A stretch of DNA of 51,321 nucleotides, taken from Microbacterium maritypicum MF109 (GTDB lineage: Bacteria > Actinomycetota > Actinomycetes > Actinomycetales > Microbacteriaceae). The stretch is from contig NZ_ATAO01000182.1 in NCBI RefSeq assembly GCF_000455825.1, positions 1 to 51,321 on the forward strand. Direction: 5' to 3'. Numbering within the stretch: the first letter of the stretch is position 1; every line of letters begins with the position of its first letter. Below, piece by piece: positions 39,786 to 48,007 of the stretch. The notes under the pieces were generated by a model, which worked only from the letters and a program-made list of their open reading frames with translations, was not told where the DNA came from and did no database searches. The position numbers and the translations under genes were made by a program.

Positions 39786-41654
39786 ATGACGTCGTCCCCC
39801 TACGGTTCCTGGCCTTCGCCTTTCTCCGCGGCATCAGTCGCGGCGTCCTCTCCTCGCATCGACGGCGCCCGCTTCGTCGGCACGGAGATCTGGTGGGGTG
39901 AGTCGGTGCCGTCCGAGAAGGGACGGGTGACGGTACGGAGTTCCACGGGCGCCGAGGTCCTCCCCGCGCCCTGGAACGCCCGCTCCCGCGTGCACGAATA
40001 CGGTGGCGGCGCCTGGACGGCGGACGATCGGGGGACGCTCTACTTCGTCGACGCCTCAGACCAGCGGGTGCGCCGCCTGACCCCCGACGGGGATCTCGTC
40101 ACGCTCACCGCTGCCGGTCCCGCGCACGGAGGTCTGCGCGTGCAGGACGGACGTCTGCTCGCCGTGCGCGAAGACCTCTCGACCACACCGCACCTCCGCG
40201 CGATCGTCGAGATCCCGCTCGACGGCTCCGCCGCAGAAGACGAGTCCGCGGTCAGCGTGATCGTGCAGGGCGAGGGGTTCTTCGCCCACCCCGCATTCTC
40301 CCCTGACGGGACCCGCGCCGCGTGGGTCGCCTGGGAAAGGGGGAAGATGCCGTGGGAGAGCGCGCGCGTGCAGGTCGCCGAGGTCGACGGAGGCCTCCCG
40401 CGGACGATCCCCTCGCGAGCGGCGCTGCAGCCCGAGTGGCTCAGCGACACGGAACTGGTCTTCGCCGACATCGCCGATGACCGCTGGACACTCCACCGCA
40501 TCGCCATCGACGGGGTGACGCCTTCCGGATCCCCGCGGCCGCTGGCCCCGTCCGATGCCGACACGGGCTACGGGCTCTGGGTGCTCGGCAACCGCTGGTA
40601 TCAGCCGTTGGAGGACGGCCGCATCCTCGCCGTCCGCACGAACGGGCGCGACGACGTCGTCGTGATCGACACCGGAGGGGGCGAGAGCATCATCGAGTTC
40701 CCCGGCGACGGTCATGTGAGCGTCGATGCGGTCCGCGGCACCCGGGTGCTGCTCTCCGGCAACGGTTCCCGGGTGGCGGCGGGGCTCTGGTGCGTCGATA
40801 TCGAGTCGGGAGAGGTCGTCGCCGTGCGCGGCGGGGAGCCCGTCGATCCGCGCTGGATGCCGGCGTCGATGTCGATCGAGATCGACGGTCCGCACGGCGC
40901 CGTGCACGCATTCGCCTATCCGCCGGCGAACCCCGACGAGGAGGCCCCCGACGACGAGCTCCCGCCCTACGTCGTGCTGGTCCACGGCGGACCGACGGCG
41001 CATGTGACCGGGGCAGCCTCGGCAGCGATCGCCTTCTACACGAGCCGCGGGATCGGCGTGCTCGACGTGAACTACGGGGGCTCCACCGGCTATGGTCGTG
41101 CCTATCGCGAACGCTTGGACGGCCAGTGGGGTGTCGTCGACGTCGACGACGTGATCGCGGCGGCGCGCGGCCTGGCTGCCACCGGGCTCGCCGACCCCGA
41201 CCGTCTGGCCATCCGCGGCGGATCGGCAGGCGGCTGGACCGTGCTGTCGGCACTGGTGCGAGGCGGAGCCTTCGCCGCGGGGATCAGCCGCTACGGCGTC
41301 GCCGACCTGCGCATGCTGGCCGCGGAGACTCATGACTTCGAGGCATCGTACATCGACGGTCTGGTGGGCCCGCTGCCCGAGTACGAGCATCTGTACGTCG
41401 AGCGTTCACCGCTCACGCACACAGATCGCATCACTGTCCCGGTCCTGCTCCTGCAGGGCGGCGAGGACCGCGTCGTCCCTCCATCCCAGTCCGAGGCGAT
41501 CCGCGATGCTCTGGCAGAGCGCGGCATCGAGCACGAGTACGTCCTCTATCCCACCGAGGGACATGGTTTCCGGAGCGCGGAGACCATCGTCGACTCCCTC
41601 GACCGCGAGCTGGCGTTCCTCGGCCGCGTCTTCGGCTTCCACCCGCGCCCGTGA
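39786..41654 (+). CDS. S9 family serine peptidase (acylaminoacyl/dipeptidyl peptidase type)
   Basis: 622-residue cytoplasmic peptidase (no signal peptide). Residues about 1-370 form the beta-propeller that gates access (repeated WD-like strands such as FAHPAFSPDGTRAAWVAWE). Residues 380-620 are the alpha/beta-hydrolase catalytic domain with VVLVHGGPTAHVT, LDVNYGGSTGYGRAYRERLD, nucleophile Ser480 in RGGSAGGW, Asp in QGGEDRVVPP and His in PTEGHGFR. It cleaves short peptides; exact specificity unknown. The ATG is 6 nt after TAGGCT (39774-39779) with no ribosome binding site, so probably leaderless. Confidence 0.92.
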   Translation: MTSSPYGSWPSPFSAASVAASSPRIDGARFVGTEIWWGESVPSEKGRVTVRSSTGAEVLPAPWNARSRVHEYGGGAWTADDRGTLYFVDASDQRVRRLTPDGDLVTLTAAGPAHGGLRVQDGRLLAVREDLSTTPHLRAIVEIPLDGSAAEDESAVSVIVQGEGFFAHPAFSPDGTRAAWVAWERGKMPWESARVQVAEVDGGLPRTIPSRAALQPEWLSDTELVFADIADDRWTLHRIAIDGVTPSGSPRPLAPSDADTGYGLWVLGNRWYQPLEDGRILAVRTNGRDDVVVIDTGGGESIIEFPGDGHVSVDAVRGTRVLLSGNGSRVAAGLWCVDIESGEVVAVRGGEPVDPRWMPASMSIEIDGPHGAVHAFAYPPANPDEEAPDDELPPYVVLVHGGPTAHVTGAASAAIAFYTSRGIGVLDVNYGGSTGYGRAYRERLDGQWGVVDVDDVIAAARGLAATGLADPDRLAIRGGSAGGWTVLSALVRGGAFAAGISRYGVADLRMLAAETHDFEASYIDGLVGPLPEYEHLYVERSPLTHTDRITVPVLLLQGGEDRVVPPSQSEAIRDALAERGIEHEYVLYPTEGHGFRSAETIVDSLDRELAFLGRVFGFHPRP

Positions 41655-41682
41655 CGGGCTGTCGACTCGTCACGGCAGTGCC

Positions 41683-41718
41683 GGAGAGTCGGGGCCTGAG
41701 AGCCCGGGGCTACTCTCC
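41683..41718. terminator. Stem-loop between S9 peptidase gene and smpB
   Basis: Outer stem GGAGAGT/ACTCTCC (41683-41689, 41712-41718) enclosing GGGC-(CTGAGA)-GCCC. It overlaps the smpB stop codon and lies between convergent genes, so it may end both transcripts. Confidence 0.5.
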
Positions 41719-42186
41719 CACGCGATTGCGCAGACGCATGGCACGGTCGGCCTCACGGGTGTCCTGACGCTCGCGCAGGGTCTGCCGCTTGTCGTATTCG
41801 CGCTTGCCCTTCGCCAGGGCGATCTCGACCTTGGCACGACCGTCGGAGAAGTACAGCTTCAGCGGGATGAGGGTGTATCCCCCGGCCGAGACGGCGTGCG
41901 CGATCTTGGCGATCTCCTCGCGATGGAGGAGCAGCTTGCGGATGCGTTTGGCCGAGTGGTTCGTCCAGTGCCCCTGCGAGTACTCGGGGATGTGCACGGA
42001 ATCGAGGAAGACCTCGTTCCCCTTCACGAACGCATAGCCGTCACTGAGGTTGGCGCGACCCTGACGCAGCGACTTGACCTCGGTGCCGGTGAGCACCATC
42101 CCCGCTTCGTACGACTTCTCGATCGTGTAGTCGTGACGTGCGCGACGATTGGTCGCGACGACCTTCTCTCCGCGTTCCCTGGGCAT
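41710..42186 (-). CDS. smpB: SsrA-binding protein
   Basis: Partner of tmRNA in trans-translation, rescuing stalled ribosomes. 158 residues with NRRARHDYTIEKSYEAGMVL, TGTEVKSLRQGRANLSDGYA, a central ILLHREEI-like stretch (KLLLHREEIAKI) and a basic C-terminal tail (RDTREADRAMRLRNRV). The tmRNA gene, often nearby, was not recognised in this window. Downstream of ftsX with an 63-bp gap; an AGGAGAG ribosome binding site precedes it. Confidence 0.97.
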   Translation of the reverse strand: MPRERGEKVVATNRRARHDYTIEKSYEAGMVLTGTEVKSLRQGRANLSDGYAFVKGNEVFLDSVHIPEYSQGHWTNHSAKRIRKLLLHREEIAKIAHAVSAGGYTLIPLKLYFSDGRAKVEIALAKGKREYDKRQTLRERQDTREADRAMRLRNRVGE

Positions 42187-42249
42187 GATGCTCTCCTGTT
42201 GCCGTGATGAGCTCGATCGATCGTTCCGACCGAGCAGCCTTTCAGGCTA

Positions 42250-43164
42250 TCAGGTACGCAGCCAGCGTCGGATCGCGAAGCCGGCGGAGAGCGCGGCGAG
42301 GATCACGCCGATCCCGATCAGCACGGGAACCACGAGAGCCGCGTCCTGCATCGTGACCCATGTGGTGATGAACGGCACCCTCCCCCGCAGGTAGCCGTTG
42401 ACCCCGAAGTGCATACCGGCGACGACGGCGACGCTGGCCAGAGCCGAGCCGAGGAAGGCGGCGAACACGCCCTCGAGGACGAACGGCGTCTGGATGAAGC
42501 GGTTCGAGGCTCCGACCAAGCGCATGATGCCGATCTCCTTGCGCCTCGCATACGCGGACAATCGGATGGTCGTGCCGATCAACAGGGTCGCCGCGATGAG
42601 CATGAGCACGGCGATTCCCACCGCGATGTAGGTCGCGACCGTCAACGCGGAGAACAACGGCTCGAGATACTGCAGCTGGTCCTTGACCTGCTCGACCCCG
42701 GCCTGTCCACTGAACGCCTCGGCGAGCACCTGCGACTGACCAGGGTCCTTCATCGTGACGAAGAACACCTCGAACGCCTGGTCGGGCGAGAGCACGCTCG
42801 CCTGGTCCGCGCCGAGCTGGTCGACGAGCTTGGCGTACGTCTCTTCCTTCGTATCGAAGGTCATGGAGCTGATGAGCGGCTTGAGCGCGTCACCCTCGAG
42901 CTGAGCCCGGACGGAGGCGACCTGCTCCTCGCTCGCCGCGCCGTCGAGGCACGTCTCGGATTCCGAGACCGCCGAACACATGTACACCGCCACCTGGGCA
43001 CGTTCGGCCCAGTACCCGCGCATGACCCCGATCTGCCCCTGCATGAGGATCGCGGCGCCCACGAACGTCAAGGAGACGAAGGTGACGAGCACGACGGAGA
43101 TCACCATCGAGATGTTCCGCCGCAGGCCGCCCAGGGCTTCGGTCAGGATGAGTCCGATTCTCAT
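42250..43164 (-). CDS. ftsX: Cell division protein FtsX
   Basis: Membrane partner of FtsE; relays division signals to peptidoglycan hydrolases. 304 residues: first helix about 20-42, a large extracytoplasmic domain about 45-175 with two cysteines (CSAVSESETC), then helices about 180-205, 230-255 and 275-297, with SAYARRKEIGIMRLVGASNR in the cytoplasmic loop. The start overlaps ftsE by 4 bp. Confidence 0.95.
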   Translation of the reverse strand: MRIGLILTEALGGLRRNISMVISVVLVTFVSLTFVGAAILMQGQIGVMRGYWAERAQVAVYMCSAVSESETCLDGAASEEQVASVRAQLEGDALKPLISSMTFDTKEETYAKLVDQLGADQASVLSPDQAFEVFFVTMKDPGQSQVLAEAFSGQAGVEQVKDQLQYLEPLFSALTVATYIAVGIAVLMLIAATLLIGTTIRLSAYARRKEIGIMRLVGASNRFIQTPFVLEGVFAAFLGSALASVAVVAGMHFGVNGYLRGRVPFITTWVTMQDAALVVPVLIGIGVILAALSAGFAIRRWLRT

Positions 43165-44294
43165 GAGGTCGGGCCCACTTCCTCGTCGTCTTCATCGGAG
43201 AGTCCGAGGCGATCGGCGACGCCGAGCTCGGCGACGTCCACCGTCGGCAGAGCGATCGGATGGGTACGCGGCCGGATCACCGTCGGAGGTTCCACGACAG
43301 CACGAGGCTCCGCGACAGCAGGGGTCTCCGCGACAGCAGGAGGCTCCACGACTCCGGCCGCGGCGCCGGTCTCCGGGGAATGCACCGGCTCCGGAGGTTC
43401 GACCGTGCGCGGGGCCGGGGGAACCACGGTCTCTCCCTCGCGGTCGACGGAGGACGCGGCCGCCTTGCGCTGAGTGCTGAGCTCCTCGGCCAGCGCGGCA
43501 CGCACCACCGAGAGATCGGCTGTCTGACGCTGCACCTCCTGGACCGCGGTGAGAGCAGCCGCCGCCGCCGCTCCGCGCACCTCCTCCGGGACGAGGCGCG
43601 GGATGTTGGAGGTGTCGCCGTATCCGCCGTGCACCTCGTCGCGCACCATCTCCCCATCACGCAGCTCGATCACTCGGCGCTGCATCTGGTCGACGAATCC
43701 GGCTTCGTGCGTGGCCATCAGCACAGTGGTGCCGCCGGCGTTGATGCGAGCGAGCAGCTGCATGATGTCGACCGACGTCGCGGGGTCGAGGTTTCCGGTC
43801 GGCTCGTCGGCGAGCAGAACCTGGGGACGGTTGACGAGGGCTCGCGCGATGGCGACCCGCTGCTGCTCTCCACCCGAGAGCTCGTGGGGCATCCGCTTCT
43901 GTTTGCCGTCGAGCCCCACGAGGGCGAGAGCCTCCGGAACCGCCTGCTGGATGAAGCCGCGCGACGAACCGGTCACCTGAAGCGTGAACGCGACGTTCTG
44001 GTAGACGGTCTTCGAAGGCAGCAACCGGAAGTCCTGGAAGACCGACCCGATGTGGCGGCGGAAGTACGGCACCTTCCGGTTCGCGAGCGCGCGCAGGTCT
44101 CTGCCGAGCACCGCGACCCGCCCCGACGTCGGGACGTCTTCGCGCAGAATAAGGCGCAGACAGGAGGACTTGCCGGAACCCGAGGCTCCGACGAGGAAGA
44201 CGAACTCCCCGCGTTGCACCTCGAAGTCGACTCCGGAAAGGGCGGGCTTCGACGTCCCGCGGTAGCGTTTCGTGACGTTCTCGAACCGAATCAT
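43161..44294 (-). CDS. ftsE: Cell division ATP-binding protein FtsE with long C-terminal extension
   Basis: ABC ATPase of the FtsEX complex. Residues 1-230 are canonical: Walker [10 protein letters not shown] (36-44), Q-loop VFQDFRLLP, signature LSGGEQQR, Walker [13 protein letters not shown], switch His in MATHEAGF. The usual protein ends near 230; here about 145 more residues follow: an Ala-rich coiled-coil-like stretch (240-285), a Pro/Val/Glu repeat region ([20 protein letters not shown]) and an acidic end. The extension is likely disordered and cytoplasmic, and may bind other division proteins. Low-complexity DNA repeats (43295-43360) encode it. A GC-rich 13-bp hairpin precedes the gene. 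Confidence 0.94.
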   Translation of the reverse strand: MIRFENVTKRYRGTSKPALSGVDFEVQRGEFVFLVGASGSGKSSCLRLILREDVPTSGRVAVLGRDLRALANRKVPYFRRHIGSVFQDFRLLPSKTVYQNVAFTLQVTGSSRGFIQQAVPEALALVGLDGKQKRMPHELSGGEQQRVAIARALVNRPQVLLADEPTGNLDPATSVDIMQLLARINAGGTTVLMATHEAGFVDQMQRRVIELRDGEMVRDEVHGGYGDTSNIPRLVPEEVRGAAAAAALTAVQEVQRQTADLSVVRAALAEELSTQRKAAASSVDREGETVVPPAPRTVEPPEPVHSPETGAAAGVVEPPAVAETPAVAEPRAVVEPPTVIRPRTHPIALPTVDVAELGVADRLGLSDEDDEEVGPTS

Positions 44295-44310
44295 GGCGCT
44301 ACGAGCCTAC

Positions 44311-44348
44311 GTGCGGGCTGTCGCCTGGCCGCGAGCGACACCCCGCAC
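44311..44348. repeat. Strong inverted repeat upstream of ftsE
   Basis: GTGCGGG-C-TGTCGC / GCGACA-C-CCCGCAC: 13 paired bases with one C/C mismatch and a 10-nt loop. It lies 17-54 nt upstream of the ftsE ATG, so it would be in the ftsE leader or promoter. It also lies at the far end of the spacer shared with the divergent DUF2510 gene. Confidence 0.6.
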
Positions 44349-44368
44349 GGCGCTTCCGCCCTCAGGGC

Positions 44369-44392
44369 CGGATGGGGAGAGCTCCCCATCCG
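44369..44392. repeat. 22-24 bp dyad between ftsE and DUF2510 gene
   Basis: CGGATGGGGAG-AG-CTCCCCATCCG: 11-bp perfect arms with a 2-bp centre. The centre is too tight for an RNA hairpin loop without fraying, so a DNA operator is the simpler reading. It lies 30 bp upstream of the TATACA -10-like hexamer (44422-44427) of the rightward gene. Confidence 0.55.
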
Positions 44393-44478
44393 CGACCCGG
44401 TGGCGCGTCGCCTCCCACTGCTATACATGAAGATGTCGGCTGCAGGAAGCAGCTGCCGAGTTCTTTCAAGGGGGAGCC

Positions 44479-45486
44479 ATGACAACGCCCGCAGGATGGT
44501 ACGACGACGGATCGGGTCGACAGCGCTGGTGGGACGGCCAGCAGTGGACCGAGCACTTCGCCCCGGAGGCCGCGGACGCCGCGGTCGATCCCGACGCGCA
44601 CGCCGGGTCCTCGGAACAGGCCGGGTCCTCGGCATCGTCGATCGACGACACCGTGATCCGTGCATCCGACGACACCGCGACCACACCCTCGTCGCCGGAC
44701 GCGACCGCACCGACGACTCCCCTGAGCGACGACCTCGGCGCCTACTCCGCACCAGCCGCTCCGGCCGCTCCAGCCGCCCCGGCGGAGGTTCCGACGCCGT
44801 CGGCCGACGTCTACCCCGGCACCGCCCCGGCGTACTCCGGCAGCACGACGGGGTATCCGGCTGCAGCCCCGTACGGGCAGCCTGCCGTCGAGGAACCGAA
44901 GAAGCTCTCGATTCTCGGACTCGTCGGGCTCGGGCTCGGGGTGCTCGGCACCATCCTGGTCTTCATCCCGGTGATCGGATTCTTCGGCTTCATCCTGCTC
45001 GGCGCGGGATTCATCGTGTCGCTCATCTCGCTGTTCCTCAAGGGGAAGAAGTGGCCGGGCATCGCCGGACTCATCCTGGCGGTCGTCGGGACGATCATCG
45101 GCATCGTGATGTCGTTCGTCTACCTCTTCGCCTTCGCGCAGGGAGTGAGCGAGGAGATCGACAAGCTGCCCACCTCTTCTCCGTCGATCGAGGCCACCGC
45201 GCCGAGCGATACCGACGGCTCCGAAGGAACGGATGTCGGAGTTCGTCCGACCGCTCCTGAGGTCGCGCAAGGTCTGACGGCGATTCTCGCCTCGTCGGGT
45301 GCAGAGGGGTACACCGAGGCTCAGATCACCTGCCTCGCCGACCTCTTCGTCGCCTCCGACCTCGACAATGCGACGCTGCGCACGATCGCCGACAGCGACG
45401 GCACCCTCACCGACACCGATGCCCTGTACGGTGTCGCCGAGGTGCTCGGCGACACCGATGCGATCACCGGGTGCTTGGTGCCCTGA
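44479..45486 (+). CDS. DUF2510 domain membrane protein (first of two paralogues)
   Basis: 335 residues. The N-terminal DUF2510 domain (MTTPAGWYDDGSGRQRWWDG, WTEHF) is followed by a Thr/Ala/Pro-rich disordered linker (40-140) and two adjacent membrane helices of DUF4190 type (about 150-178 and 195-220) with a basic KGKKWPG loop. A C-terminal extracytoplasmic domain of ~110 residues follows with two cysteines (ITCLADLF, ITGCLVP), probably disulfide-bonded. The function is unknown; DUF2510 is proposed to be a short peptide-binding fold. A strong ribosome binding site (AAGGGGGAG) precedes the ATG and TATACA lies about 50 bp upstream. Followed by a perfect terminator. Confidence 0.85.
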   Translation: MTTPAGWYDDGSGRQRWWDGQQWTEHFAPEAADAAVDPDAHAGSSEQAGSSASSIDDTVIRASDDTATTPSSPDATAPTTPLSDDLGAYSAPAAPAAPAAPAEVPTPSADVYPGTAPAYSGSTTGYPAAAPYGQPAVEEPKKLSILGLVGLGLGVLGTILVFIPVIGFFGFILLGAGFIVSLISLFLKGKKWPGIAGLILAVVGTIIGIVMSFVYLFAFAQGVSEEIDKLPTSSPSIEATAPSDTDGSEGTDVGVRPTAPEVAQGLTAILASSGAEGYTEAQITCLADLFVASDLDNATLRTIADSDGTLTDTDALYGVAEVLGDTDAITGCLVP

Positions 45487-45503
45487 CCCGTCCCCAATGG
45501 GCC

Positions 45504-45542
45504 AAGAAGGCCTCGGGAGCACCGTGCTCCCGAGGCCTTCTT
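45504..45542 (+). terminator. Terminator after first DUF2510 gene
   Basis: Perfect 17-bp stem AAGAAGGCCTCGGGAGC / GCTCCCGAGGCCTTCTT with loop ACCGT. It lies 18 bp after the stop codon, with TT at the base of the stem. Confidence 0.92.
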
Positions 45543-45684
45543 CACGTGATCGTCTTCTCATTCGACACAGACCCCGCAGCGCCGCTACCGTCGTCACTGA
45601 CGGCCGAGCCCCTGTGGAGAGGCCTGCGTAGCGAGACGACCTCACCACGCATCCGCCGACCGAGAAAGACGCACGGAACGCCTG

Positions 45685-46761
45685 ATGACAACACCTGCCG
45701 GTTGGTACGACGACGGCTCCGGAAACCGACGGTGGTGGGACGGACTGCAGTGGACGGAGCACGTCGTCACCGGGCAACACGCACCCGCCACCGAGACGAC
45801 CGCAGCCGAGACGACCGCAGCCGAGACGACCGCAGCCGCGTCGACCCCCGCCGGGTCGACTCCGGAACCGGCCGCACCTGTCGTTCCCTCCGCCGACGCC
45901 GAGCAGACGCCCTTCGTCCCGCCATACACGCTCGCCGGCCAGACGTTCTCTCCATCGGCTGCCGCAGCACCCCAGACCAGCACGACCTCCGCGCCCTATG
46001 GCGGGTATCCGGCGGCCACGTGGCCGGTGACTCCTTCTCCGCAGCCTGCGGCCGGAGTGCCGGTGGTGGGCATCTTCGGCCTGGTCGCCGTCATCGTCGG
46101 CGTCGTCAGTGCCTGCATTCCCGCGATCGCGATCGCCGGATGGGCCCTTCTCGCGGTCGGGTTCGTGATGTCGCTCATCTCCCTGTTCCTCCGCGGAAGG
46201 AAGTGGCCGGGGATCACCGGTCTCGTCATCGCCGTGGTCGGTGCGATCCTCGCTGCCGCTGTGTCCTTCCTGGTGGTCGCGACGACCTCGTCGCCGGATA
46301 CCGACGGCACGTCGTTCGGCACTCCCAGCGAACGGCCGACGGATGGCGGCACCGCCACCGAGAGCCAGGACCCCTCGTCGATCGAGGGTGCCGAGATGGT
46401 GCCCTTCGCCGACCTCGAAGTGGGCGACTGCCTGCCATTGGTCGAGTACGGCGAAGACGAACTGGTGTTCGAGCTGCCCGTGGTTCCCTGTGAGCAACCG
46501 CATACCGACGAGGTCTTCTTCATCTACGACGTCGAGGACGGCGAATTCCCCGGCGACGACGTGCTGAACGAAAGTGCGTGGAACGGCTGTTATGAGGCGT
46601 TCGAGGCGTATGTCGGCAGATCCTACGAGGCTTCCGAACTCGACTTCTACAACTACCAGCCGACGAAGGCGACCTGGATCCGGGAGAACGACCGCACCGT
46701 GCAGTGCATCCTCTTCAGCTACGAGGATGTGACCGGGACCCTCCGCGACTCCGGGCGCTGA
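45685..46761 (+). CDS. DUF2510 / septum-formation domain membrane protein (second paralogue)
   Basis: 358 residues. DUF2510 (MTTPAGWYDDGSGNRRWWDG), a disordered linker with a threefold ETTAA repeat encoded by a 15-bp tandem repeat (45793-45837), two membrane helices (about 125-155 and 172-198) closely matching the first paralogue (MSLISLFLRGRKWPGI), then an extracytoplasmic Septum_form-type domain about 235-350: FADLEVGDCLPL, VPCEQPHTDEVFFIYD, NGCYEAFEAYVGRSYE and TVQCILFSYEDVTGTL. The four cysteines and C-E-x-P-H motif are typical of that family, which is linked by name to septum formation. The pair looks like a tandem duplication that acquired different C-termini. No clear ribosome binding site; the ATG at 45685 is set by homology to the paralogue. 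Confidence 0.88.
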   Translation: MTTPAGWYDDGSGNRRWWDGLQWTEHVVTGQHAPATETTAAETTAAETTAAASTPAGSTPEPAAPVVPSADAEQTPFVPPYTLAGQTFSPSAAAAPQTSTTSAPYGGYPAATWPVTPSPQPAAGVPVVGIFGLVAVIVGVVSACIPAIAIAGWALLAVGFVMSLISLFLRGRKWPGITGLVIAVVGAILAAAVSFLVVATTSSPDTDGTSFGTPSERPTDGGTATESQDPSSIEGAEMVPFADLEVGDCLPLVEYGEDELVFELPVVPCEQPHTDEVFFIYDVEDGEFPGDDVLNESAWNGCYEAFEAYVGRSYEASELDFYNYQPTKATWIRENDRTVQCILFSYEDVTGTLRDSGR

Positions 46762-46776
46762 ACGCGCGCGCGCAGC

Positions 46777-46808
46777 AAGAAGGCCCCGGATCGCTCCGGG
46801 GCCTTCTT
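46777..46808. terminator. Bidirectional terminator between second DUF2510 gene and prfB
   Basis: Perfect 14-bp stem AAGAAGGCCCCGGA / TCCGGGGCCTTCTT with loop TCGC. The flanking AA/TT makes it work in both directions, serving the convergent prfB as well. Confidence 0.93.
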
Positions 46809-46815
46809 CGTGGAC

Positions 46816-47925
46816 TCAGTCCTCGATCTTGCGCTTACGCCAACGGATGCCCGCGGAGATGAAGTCGTCGAGATCGCCGTCGAAGACGGCCGCAGGGTTG
46901 CCGGACTCCTGACCCGTGCGGAGATCTTTCACCAGCTGCTGGCCGTAGAGGAAGTAGGAGCGCATCTGGTCGCCCCAGCTCGCGGTGATGTTGCCCGCGA
47001 GCTCCTTCTTCTTCGCCGCCTCCTGCTCCTTCTGCAACAGCAGCAATCGGGTCTGCAGCACGCGCATCGCTGCGGCGCGGTTCTGGATCTGCGACTTCTC
47101 GTTCTGCATGGAGACGACGATGCCGGTCGGGAGGTGGGTGAGGCGCACGGCCGAGTCGGTCGTGTTGACCGACTGCCCACCGGGACCGGAGGAGCGGAAG
47201 ACGTCGACGCGGATATCGCTCTCCGGGATGTCGACCTCGGTGGCCTCCTCCATCAGCGGGATGACCTCGACGGCGGCGAACGACGTCTGGCGCTTGTCGG
47301 CCGAGCCGAACGGGCTGATGCGCGCGAGGCGATGCGTTCCGGCCTCGACCGATATGGTGCCGAAGGCGTAGGGCGCGTCGATCTCGAAGGTCGCCGACTT
47401 GATGCCCGCGCCCTCTGCGTAGGACGTGTCCATGACCTTGACCGGGTACTTGTGCCGTTCCGCCCAGCGCAGGTACATGCGCATCAGCATCTCGGCGAAA
47501 TCGGTGGCGTCGTCGCCGCCCGCGCCGGAGCGGATCGTGATGATCGCGGATCGCTCGTCGTATTCGCCGTCGAGCAGCGTCTGCACCTCGAGCTGGTTGA
47601 TCAGTTCGGTGAGGGCGGCGAGTTCGGCACGAGCCTCCTGTGCGGAGTCCTCATCGCCCATCTCGTTCGCGAGCCCGACGAGCACCTCGAGGTCGTCGAG
47701 ACGCTGAGCGATGCCGGTGATGCGGGCGAGCTCGGACTGACGGTGGCTGAGTGCGCTGGTCACCTTCTGCGCGTTCTCGGTGTCGTCCCAGAGGTCGGGG
47801 GCGCCGGCCTCCTCGCTGAGACGCGCGATGTCGTCGCGGAGACGGGAGACATCGACGACCTCGCTGATGTCGCCGAAGGTGTGCCTGAGCGCCTGGATTT
47901 CGGCGGAGAGATCTAGTTCGAGCAT
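46816..47925 (-). CDS. prfB: Peptide chain release factor 2
   Basis: RF2 recognises UGA and UAA. 369 residues with the codon-recognition tripeptide SPF in [15 protein letters not shown] and the catalytic GGQ in [16 protein letters not shown]. The reading frame is uninterrupted from the ATG, so the programmed +1 frameshift that autoregulates RF2 in many bacteria is absent. Ends at a bidirectional terminator. In related genomes prfB is normally adjacent to ftsE; here two DUF2510 genes on the opposite strand separate them. TAGGCT lies 8 nt upstream of the ATG. Confidence 0.97.
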   Translation of the reverse strand: MLELDLSAEIQALRHTFGDISEVVDVSRLRDDIARLSEEAGAPDLWDDTENAQKVTSALSHRQSELARITGIAQRLDDLEVLVGLANEMGDEDSAQEARAELAALTELINQLEVQTLLDGEYDERSAIITIRSGAGGDDATDFAEMLMRMYLRWAERHKYPVKVMDTSYAEGAGIKSATFEIDAPYAFGTISVEAGTHRLARISPFGSADKRQTSFAAVEVIPLMEEATEVDIPESDIRVDVFRSSGPGGQSVNTTDSAVRLTHLPTGIVVSMQNEKSQIQNRAAAMRVLQTRLLLLQKEQEAAKKKELAGNITASWGDQMRSYFLYGQQLVKDLRTGQESGNPAAVFDGDLDDFISAGIRWRKRKIED

Positions 47926-48007
47926 GACACCTCAGCCTAACGTGCCGCCTGCCCGCGCGGGGACCCCGTCGTCCGAGATCCCTGGTCGAGCGGAGTAGCG
48001 TGAAGCT

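Noticed and set aside
44362..46503. 713-residue minus-strand open frame
   Set aside because: Antisense of the two DUF2510 genes, rich in Arg/Gly with no motifs, and it crosses a perfect terminator.
46816..47925. Programmed frameshift in prfB
   Set aside because: The frame is continuous from the ATG with no in-frame early TGA or slippery CTT-TGA site needed.
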